Origin: Sphingomonas donggukensis
GTDB lineage: Bacteria; Pseudomonadota; Alphaproteobacteria; Sphingomonadales; Sphingomonadaceae
Reading direction: 5' to 3'
NCBI RefSeq assembly: GCF_023674425.1
Contig: NZ_CP098401.1
Location: 1,798,001 to 1,862,000 of the forward strand
Length of the DNA stretch: 64,000 nucleotides
This document shows, piece after piece, positions 58,750 to 64,000 of this stretch. Each line of letters opens with the position of its first letter. The stretch's first letter is position 1. The position numbers were made by a program, and so were the translations under genes. A model generated the notes under the pieces. That model saw nothing but the letters and a program-made list of their open reading frames with translations, searched no databases and was not told where the DNA came from.

Positions 58750-58860
58750 GGGTATTTCCTTGCAATCGATTGACGTTGGTCCCGGTACTCACCGACCGAA
58801 CCCTTGCGGGCGCGACCGGGCCACTGCTTCACCGGGGTGCAGGGCCATTGCGAAGGCGCG

Positions 58861-58889
58861 CGTCTAGAGGGGGCGCCCCCGTCTGTCAA
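58861..58889 (-). promoter_or_regulatory. candidate promoter of rpsD
   Basis: On the minus strand TTGACA (58889-58884), 17 bases, TAGACG (58866-58861), about 110 bases before the ATG. The -35 is perfect; the -10 is weak. A GGGGGCGCCCCC palindrome lies in the spacer. Confidence 0.4.
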
Positions 58890-58899
58890 TCGCGCGCCC

Positions 58900-59637
58900 C
58901 TACTCCCGCGGGCGCTTCTTCCCGTCGAGCGCGGACAGCACGCCGCGCATCGTGCGGACTTCCTGGCTGGACCAGCCGGGGCGGGTCAGCAGGGTGCGCA
59001 ACGTCCGCTTGGTCACATGGACGCGGTGCGGCGGGAAATAATAGCCCGTCGTCTCCAGCATCGCGTCGAGCTGGCCGATCAGCCCCTCCAGCTCGTCCTG
59101 CGGCGCGGGCGCCTTGGGCTGATCGACCGATGGCGGGCTGACGAGCGCCTGGTGCTTTGACCATTCATAGGCGACCAGGATCACCGCCTGCGCCAGATTG
59201 AGCGACCCGAATTCCGGGTTGATCGGCACCGTCAGGATCGCCCGCGCCAGCGCGACGTCGTCGGTTTCCAGACCCGACCGCTCCGGTCCGAACAGGATCG
59301 CCGAGCGCCCCTCCGCCGTCCGGAATTCGCGCGCCGCCTCTTCCGGGGTCACCACCGGCTTGGTGATCCCGCGCTTGCGCACCGTCGTCGCATAGACATG
59401 CGCGCAGTCCGCGACCGCGTCCGCCACGCTGTCGAAGACCTGCGCATCGGCGAGAACGCGGTCCGCCCCACTCGCCGCCGGCCCCGCCGCCGGGTTCGGC
59501 CAGCCATCGCGCGGCGACACGAGCCGCATTTCGGTGAGCCCGAAGTTGAGCATGGCGCGCGCGGCCTTGCCGATGTTTTCGCCGAGCTGCGGGCGGACGA
59601 GGACGATGACGGGGGGTGGGGTGTCATCCCCGCTCAT
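58900..59637 (-). CDS. TrmJ/TrmH-type RNA 2'-O-methyltransferase
   Basis: 245 residues of the SPOUT fold: VIVLVRPQLGENIGKAARAMLNFGL, LFGPERSGL with the SAM knot, ILTVPINPEFGSLNLAQAVILVAYEW, and a C-terminal tail typical of TrmJ (GYYFPPHRVHVTKRTLRTLL). It probably 2'-O-methylates tRNA position 32. Start ATG 59637. The same frame stays open upstream through a type A palindrome into a GIY-YIG domain (next entry), so a fused protein is possible. Confidence 0.9.
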   Translation of the reverse strand: MSGDDTPPPVIVLVRPQLGENIGKAARAMLNFGLTEMRLVSPRDGWPNPAAGPAASGADRVLADAQVFDSVADAVADCAHVYATTVRKRGITKPVVTPEEAAREFRTAEGRSAILFGPERSGLETDDVALARAILTVPINPEFGSLNLAQAVILVAYEWSKHQALVSPPSVDQPKAPAPQDELEGLIGQLDAMLETTGYYFPPHRVHVTKRTLRTLLTRPGWSSQEVRTMRGVLSALDGKKRPRE

Positions 59638-59973
59638 CTCCCCATCCCGTTCGTTTCGAGTAGCCGTCGAGCTTGTCGAGACGGCGTATCGAGAAATTGG
59701 CTTGCGCGCCGCCGCCGACACCCGCTCCCAGTCGCCGCGGAACAGCGCTTCCTTCTTCGCGCGCGACCAGTTGCCGACCTGCACCTCGGCAGCGATCGCC
59801 TCCTCGCGAGTCTCGAACGCCTCCGACCACATCAACTCGACCGGTCGGCGCATGCTGGTCCAGCCCGGCACATCGCCAGTCTGATGCTGCGCGATGCGCG
59901 CTTCGAGGTTTTTGGTGTGTCCGGTGTAATATTTACCGTCGGCGCAGCGCAGAATGTAGGTCCAGAATGTCAT
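59638..59973 (-). CDS. GIY-YIG nuclease domain, in frame with the methyltransferase
   Basis: From ATG 59973, about 92 residues make a GIY-YIG domain: TYILRCADGKYYTGHTKNLEARIAQH (motif Tyr, Tyr-Tyr-Thr-Gly, Arg) and EAIAAEVQVGNWSRAKKEALFRGDW with the metal Glu. All key residues are intact. There is no stop: reading passes through the palindrome at 59647-59695 (translated SRYAVSTSSTATRNER) into the methyltransferase ATG. A second palindrome in inverse orientation sits 14 bases upstream of the start. Either a gene that lost its stop, or a fused protein. Confidence 0.75.
59647..59695 (+). repeat. extragenic palindrome, type A, single, 3' of GIY-YIG
   Basis: CCGTTCGTTTCGAGTAG head, then stem GCCGTC / GACGGC around GAGCTTGTCGA, ending TATCGAGA. 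Lies inside the open frame joining the GIY-YIG domain to the methyltransferase. Confidence 0.85.
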
Positions 59974-59986
59974 GCGCGCGGGACTA

Positions 59987-60036
59987 TCTCTCGATAGGCC
60001 TTCTCGACAAGCTCGAAGGCTACTCGAGACGAACGG
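59987..60036 (-). repeat. extragenic palindrome, type A, single, 5' of GIY-YIG
   Basis: Same family, minus orientation, stem GCCTTC / GAAGGC. With the copy at 59647 it forms a 390-base unit of inverted ends around the nuclease gene. Confidence 0.85.
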
Positions 60037-60066
60037 TGGCGGGAGCAAGGACACCCTGTCGAGAAA

Positions 60067-60528
60067 TCACCCCTTCCCCACCTCACTAACACTCCCCGCA
60101 AACTCCTCGAAGTCCTTCGCCTCGGTGAAGTCCTTGTAAACGCTCGCGAATCGTATGTACGCGACCGAATCCAGCCCCTTCAGCCCGTCCATCACCAGCG
60201 CGCCGATCCGGGCTGAGGGCACTTCCGCCTCGCCGCTCGTTTCCAGTTGCCGCTGGATGCCCGACACCAATTGCTCGATCCGTGCGGAATCGATCGGGCG
60301 CTTGCGACACGCCACCGACAGCGACCGGATCAGCTTGTCGCGCTCGAACGGCTCCTTGCGGTCCTCCGATTTCAGCACGGTCAGCTCGCGCAGCTGGATG
60401 CGTTCGAACGTCGTGAAGCGCGCACCGCACGCCTCGCATTGCCGCCGCCGGCGGATCGCCGCCCCGTCTTCGGTGGGGCGGCTGTCCTTTACCTGGCTGT
60501 CCTCATGCGCACAAAATGGGCAGCGCAT
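60067..60528 (-). CDS. nrdR: ribonucleotide reductase regulator NrdR
   Basis: 153 residues: zinc ribbon (MRCPFC and CEACGARF) with the linker [10 protein letters not shown], and an ATP-cone domain ([28 protein letters not shown]). It represses nrd genes according to dATP/ATP. It follows the 51-residue gene directly and lies in the glyA region. Confidence 0.95.
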   Translation of the reverse strand: MRCPFCAHEDSQVKDSRPTEDGAAIRRRRQCEACGARFTTFERIQLRELTVLKSEDRKEPFERDKLIRSLSVACRKRPIDSARIEQLVSGIQRQLETSGEAEVPSARIGALVMDGLKGLDSVAYIRFASVYKDFTEAKDFEEFAGSVSEVGKG

Positions 60529-60684
60529 TCAGCCGACGCGCTTCTTCGACTTGTAATACGCATAGCCCGCGCCGACGAGCGCACCCAGCGGCGGGCCGAT
60601 GAACGGCACGGGGATAGCCACCACGGCGCCCAGCGCACCCCATTTCGCCATGCTCTTGCCCAGCGTCTTGTCGTCTTCGGTCAT
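60529..60684 (-). CDS. 51-residue membrane protein with glycine-zipper
   Basis: Acidic N-terminus MTEDDKTLGKSMAKWG, then hydrophobic ALGAVVAIPVPFIGPPLGALVGAGYAYY with several Gly/Ala/Pro, ending KSKKRVG. Its stop directly precedes the nrdR ATG and it begins 5 bases after the glyA stop. No family known to me, but the position within an operon supports it as a gene. Confidence 0.7.
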   Translation of the reverse strand: MTEDDKTLGKSMAKWGALGAVVAIPVPFIGPPLGALVGAGYAYYKSKKRVG

Positions 60685-60689
60685 GATGT

Positions 60690-62003
60690 TCAATCCTGAT
60701 AGATCGGGAAGCGTGCACACAGTGCCCTCACCCGCGTGTTGACCTCGGCCTCGACCCCGGCGTCGCCGCCCTCGCCCTTGCTCTTCAGTCCGTCGAGCAC
60801 GTCGGCGACCATATGGCCGATCTCGCGGAATTCGGCGGTGCCGAAGCCGCGAGTGGTGCCGGCGGGCGATCCCACCCGGATGCCGCTGGTCTTGACCGGC
60901 GGCAGCGGATCGTTGGGGATGCCGTTCTTGTTGCAGGTGATGCCCGCGCGCTCCAGCGCCTCGTCGGCGTCGCGTCCGGTGACGCCCAGCGGGGTGAGAT
61001 CGACCAGCGCCAGATGCGTGTCGGTCCCGCCCGAAACGATCTCCGCCCCGCGCTCCTTCAGCGTCGCGGCGAGCACCTTCGCATTCTCGACCACCGCCTT
61101 GATATAGCCCTTGAATTCCGGCTGCAGCGCCTCGCCGAACGCCACCGCCTTCGCCGCGATCACGTGCATCAGCGGCCCGCCCTGCAATCCGGGGAACACC
61201 GCCGAATTGATCTTCTTGGCAACGCCCTCGTCGTTGGTCAGCACCATGCCGCCGCGCGGACCCCGCAGCGTCTTGTGCGTCGTCGTCGTCACCACGTCCG
61301 CGAACGGCAGCGGCGAGGGGTGCAGGCCGCCGGCAACGATGCCGGCGAAATGCGCCATGTCGACCATCAGCTTCGCGCCCACCTTGTCGGCGATGGCGCG
61401 GAAGCGTTCGAAATCGATCACCCGCGGGTACGCCGACCCGCCGGTAATGATGAGGGTCGGCTTGTGCTCGACCGCCAGCCGCTCGACCTGGTCGTAATCG
61501 ATCAGGTGGGTGTCGGGCAGCACGCCGTACTGCACCGCGTTGAACCATTTGCCGCTCATCGCTGCACGCGCGCCGTGGGTCAGATGCCCGCCGGCATCGA
61601 GGCTGAGACCCAGAATCGTGTCGCCGGGCTTGGTTAGCGCCAGCATCACTGCGCCGTTCGCCTGCGCCCCCGAATGCGGCTGGACGTTGACGTAGCCGCA
61701 GTTGAACAGTTGCTTGGCCCGGTCGATCGCCAGCGTCTCGACCTCGTCCGACGGGTGGCAACCCTGGTAATAGCGCTTGCCCGGATAGCCCTCGGCGTAT
61801 TTGTTGGTGAAGACGCTCCCTTGGGCCTCCAGCACCGCCTTCGACACGATGTTCTCGCTCGCGATCAGCTCGATCTGGGTCTGCTCGCGGGTCAGCTCAT
61901 GCGTGACGCCGGCAAACACCGCGGGATCGGCATCGGCCAGGCTGCGCGTGAAGAAACCGTCCGGCTGGACATCGTTGGCGAACAGGGCGGGGTTGGTGCT
62001 CAT
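60690..62003 (-). CDS. glyA: serine hydroxymethyltransferase
   Basis: PLP enzyme making glycine and methylene-THF from serine. 437 residues: [34 protein letters not shown], the PLP lysine in [14 protein letters not shown] and [13 protein letters not shown]. Overlaps rpiB by ATGA. Confidence 0.98.
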   Translation of the reverse strand: MSTNPALFANDVQPDGFFTRSLADADPAVFAGVTHELTREQTQIELIASENIVSKAVLEAQGSVFTNKYAEGYPGKRYYQGCHPSDEVETLAIDRAKQLFNCGYVNVQPHSGAQANGAVMLALTKPGDTILGLSLDAGGHLTHGARAAMSGKWFNAVQYGVLPDTHLIDYDQVERLAVEHKPTLIITGGSAYPRVIDFERFRAIADKVGAKLMVDMAHFAGIVAGGLHPSPLPFADVVTTTTHKTLRGPRGGMVLTNDEGVAKKINSAVFPGLQGGPLMHVIAAKAVAFGEALQPEFKGYIKAVVENAKVLAATLKERGAEIVSGGTDTHLALVDLTPLGVTGRDADEALERAGITCNKNGIPNDPLPPVKTSGIRVGSPAGTTRGFGTAEFREIGHMVADVLDGLKSKGEGGDAGVEAEVNTRVRALCARFPIYQD

Positions 62004-62452
62004 GCGGCATCTCCGTCTAGGTCGGGGCTGGCGAGTTTGGCGACGCGCGGCGCGTGGCGCTCGCCCAGGAATTCGGTGGTCAGGAACGCGGTGACGCAGG
62101 CCTTGGCCATATCGTCACCGATCAGTCGCGCGCCCAGTGCCAGCACGTTCGCGTCGTTGTGCTCGCGCGCGAGCGTCGCCGACAGCGGATCCGACACCAG
62201 CGCGCAGCGGCAGGCGCGTTCCCGGTTGACCGCGATCGAGATGCCGATCCCCGACCCGCACAGCGCGATGCCGCGTTCCGCCGCGCCGTCGCTCATCGCG
62301 CGCGCCAGCTTGTAACCGAAATCGGGGTAGTCGACCCGCGCGTCGCTGTCGGGGCCGAGGTCGAGCACATCGTGCCCCATCTCGCGCAGCCACTGGCCGA
62401 GCGTCTGCTTCAGGGCGAACGCGGCATGATCCGCGGCGATGGCGATGCGCAT
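62000..62452 (-). CDS. rpiB: ribose-5-phosphate isomerase B
   Basis: 150 residues, LacAB/RpiB fold: [25 protein letters not shown], catalytic Cys in [28 protein letters not shown]. Isomerises ribulose-5-P and ribose-5-P. First gene of the rpiB-glyA-nrdR transcript. Confidence 0.95.
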   Translation of the reverse strand: MRIAIAADHAAFALKQTLGQWLREMGHDVLDLGPDSDARVDYPDFGYKLARAMSDGAAERGIALCGSGIGISIAVNRERACRCALVSDPLSATLAREHNDANVLALGARLIGDDMAKACVTAFLTTEFLGERHAPRVAKLASPDLDGDAA

Positions 62453-62619
62453 GGAGGCGGCGGGTGTCCCTTGGCTGTCGTGACCCGAGCGCCTCTACGC
62501 CGACGATCTCGGAATTGCCAGCCGTGACATAATCGCCGCGCCGTGCATATTCCTGCGCGGTCTCCACGCATGGAGCGTCTGCGTGAGCGCATTTGAAAAA
62601 CCAGAACGGGAGATTTTCG

Positions 62620-63177
62620 ATGAAGCACAGTCTCACCCGCGCCGCTCTCTGCGGCATCATTATCGCCGCCGCACCCAGTCCGACTCTCGCGCAAAACGGC
62701 TCGCGGGGTGCTGCCGCTATGGATGCCCGCAAGTCCATCGTCGAGAATCTGACGAATTCGGCCGATCACACGACACTGGTCAAGATATTGAAGGCCGCTG
62801 GCCTGATCGACACGCTGTCCGGTCCGGGCCCATACACGATCTTTGCACCGACCAACGCCGCGTTTTTAGCGCTGAACAGTGGCGCTATCGACATGACCGC
62901 CAATATGCTCAGGCCGGAGGCGAAAGCGATGACGGCGGCGATCATGGCCAACCACGTGGTCGCCGGCCGTATCACGCTGAAGGATATTATAGCCAAGGCG
63001 AAGCGAAATGCCGGCGTCGCGACTTACGTCACCCTGGGCGGCGCTACGTTGCAGTTCAAGAAATTCGGCGACGTCTGGGTCGTTCTGAGCGGACAGCACA
63101 CCCCGCAAATCATAAGGTCTGACATCGCGCAGTCGAACGATATCCTTCACGACGTCGATGCGCTGATCGGGGTGTAA
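62620..63177 (+). CDS. exported fasciclin (FAS1) domain protein 1
   Basis: 185 residues: signal peptide (LTRAALCGIIIAAAPSPTLA), one FAS1 domain with H1 (TLVKILKAAGLIDTLSGPGPYTIFAPTNAAF) and H2 (IMANHVVAGRITLKDI). FAS1 proteins mediate cell-surface adhesion. Start chosen at MKHSLTRAA where GGGAGA precedes. Same length and order as the next gene. Confidence 0.88.
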   Translation: MKHSLTRAALCGIIIAAAPSPTLAQNGSRGAAAMDARKSIVENLTNSADHTTLVKILKAAGLIDTLSGPGPYTIFAPTNAAFLALNSGAIDMTANMLRPEAKAMTAAIMANHVVAGRITLKDIIAKAKRNAGVATYVTLGGATLQFKKFGDVWVVLSGQHTPQIIRSDIAQSNDILHDVDALIGV

Positions 63178-63293
63178 GGGTGGTCTGATCGCCCGGGCGA
63201 TCGCCAGGCGCACCCTTGCATCCTTTTGCGCTGACCTGGCGGATATGACCTTCGAGCCGGGGGGTTCGAACTTGCAACGCCAGGAGATACCCG

Positions 63294-63851
63294 ATGACCA
63301 CCCGTCTGTTCCGCGCCGCCCTGATCGGCGCCGCCGTTGCTGCTGCTGCCGCACCGACCTACGCCGCGCAGAAGAATCCGACCGTCGGCGGTGCCGCGAT
63401 GTACGCCAACAAGAATATCGTCGCCAATGCATCGGCCTCGCCGGTGCACAAGACTTTGGTCGCCGCCGTGAAGGCCGCCGGCCTGGTCGAGACGTTGTCG
63501 GGCCCGGGTCCGTTCACCGTCTTCGCGCCGACCGATGCCGCGTTCAAGAAGCTGCCCGCCGGCACCGTCGACACGCTGGTAAAGCCTGAGAACAAGGCGA
63601 TGCTGACCTCGATCCTGACCTATCACGTCGTCCCCGGCCGCATCACCGCGAAGGACATCGAGATGAAGGCGAAGAAGAACGGCGGCACAGCGACCTATGC
63701 GACCGTCAATGGCGGTTCCTTGAGCTTCATGAAGATGGGCAAGGGCTGGGGCATCAAGGATGCCAAGGGCGGCCATGCGATGATCACCACCGCCAACGTC
63801 ATGCAGTCGAACGGCGTGATCCACGTCATCGACACCGTGCTGATGCCGTAA
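63294..63851 (+). CDS. exported fasciclin (FAS1) domain protein 2
   Basis: 185 residues: signal peptide ([19 protein letters not shown]), FAS1 domain: [31 protein letters not shown] and [13 protein letters not shown]. Paralogous to the gene at 62620, about 116 bases away with a separate ribosome site (AGGAG, 8 bases before ATG). It looks less diverged from the family consensus, so the first copy has probably drifted. Confidence 0.92.
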   Translation: MTTRLFRAALIGAAVAAAAAPTYAAQKNPTVGGAAMYANKNIVANASASPVHKTLVAAVKAAGLVETLSGPGPFTVFAPTDAAFKKLPAGTVDTLVKPENKAMLTSILTYHVVPGRITAKDIEMKAKKNGGTATYATVNGGSLSFMKMGKGWGIKDAKGGHAMITTANVMQSNGVIHVIDTVLMP

Positions 63852-63862
63852 ACCGACCTGCG

Positions 63863-63900
63863 CGGGCGGCGGCGCTGCGGGAACGCAACGCCGCCGCCCG
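63863..63900. terminator. 12-bp GC hairpin after the second fasciclin gene
   Basis: Perfect stem (63863-63874 with 63889-63900) and a 14-base loop, 11 bases past the stop. No U tract. Confidence 0.5.
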
Positions 63901-63934
63901 TGGTTATCGGGGGGCAATCACGAAGGACGTCCCC

Positions 63935-64000
63935 ATGAAGACCCTCCCCCTCCTCGCGCTCGCCGCCACGCTCGCCGGCTGCTCGTCGCAGCCGCCGGTC
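63935..64000 (+). CDS. lipoprotein N-terminus (cut by window edge)
   Basis: 22 codons: MKTLPLLALAATLAGCSSQP, a lipoprotein signal with lipobox LAG-C. AAGGA lies 8 bases before the ATG. The rest is outside the window. Confidence 0.7.
   Translation, partial: MKTLPLLALAATLAGCSSQPPV

Noticed and set aside
60037..60054. Start of the GIY-YIG gene at 60054
   Set aside because: The extra residues (SSLRACREGLSRD) come from the palindrome; the domain begins at ATG 59973.
63187..63202. 16-base palindrome GATCGCCCGGGCGATC between the fasciclin genes as an operator
   Set aside because: It could equally be a weak transcript end; no promoter boxes around it and such GC palindromes are frequent by chance here.

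Overview
This is high-GC alphaproteobacterial chromosomal DNA, most probably from Sphingomonas or a close relative. The signs are the thrS-infC pair, a glnB-glnA operon with a sigma-54 type promoter, many TonB-dependent/Tat/exported proteins, PL6-PL17 alginate lyase genes under a GntR regulator, and abundant short extragenic palindromes. Genes are densely packed, and many neighbours overlap by ATGA or GTGA. There is no rRNA, CRISPR array, prophage or recognisable insertion sequence. Two tRNAs are present: Gly(CCC) and Lys(UUU).

Layout. 1-9.5 kb: start of a TonB receptor (cut by the left edge), infC and thrS, an exported transglutaminase-like protein, an HD-GYP protein, and an LD-carboxypeptidase divergent from an atypical Mur ligase. 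9.6-18.2 kb: small membrane/XRE/hydrolase operon, DUF898-M48 pair, methyltransferase, hydrolase-TPR pair, glyoxalase I and II, twin small lipoproteins. 18.2-24.8 kb: a Gly/Pro/His-rich exported protein divergent from a two-component system, then a large autotransporter. 25-37.5 kb: aconitase, DUF2147, mtnP with an amino-acid permease, a Tat-exported molybdenum hydroxylase with its 2Fe-2S and dihaem cytochrome partners, a soluble chemotaxis transducer, a phosphoesterase. 37.7-48.8 kb: a complete-looking alginate uptake and breakdown locus: PL6 and PL17 lyases, MFS transporter, SDR reductase, SGNH esterase, TonB receptor, GntR regulator. 49-54.3 kb: CinA-like protein, map, glnB-glnA, PAP2 phosphatase, folK. 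54.3-58 kb: uracil-DNA glycosylase and the agmatine-to-putrescine genes aguA and aguB. 58-64 kb: rpsD, an RNA methyltransferase reading in frame with a GIY-YIG nuclease domain, nrdR, glyA, rpiB, twin fasciclin proteins, and a lipoprotein cut by the right edge.

How the genes work together. The alginate locus is the clearest system: the TonB receptor imports oligosaccharide, PL6 and PL17 reduce it to unsaturated monomer, the MFS protein carries this into the cytoplasm and the SDR reduces the resulting keto-uronate. The esterase probably removes side groups first. KDG kinase and aldolase are not in the window. Other functional groups are glyoxalase detoxification, nitrogen sensing (PII plus glutamine synthetase) and putrescine synthesis.

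The most unusual material is repetitive. Four families of imperfect palindromes lie between genes. One family flanks a GIY-YIG nuclease gene in inverted orientation and joins it in frame to a tRNA/rRNA methyltransferase. Another is a two-hairpin element whose stems vary with compensating changes in three copies. Both deserve follow-up.
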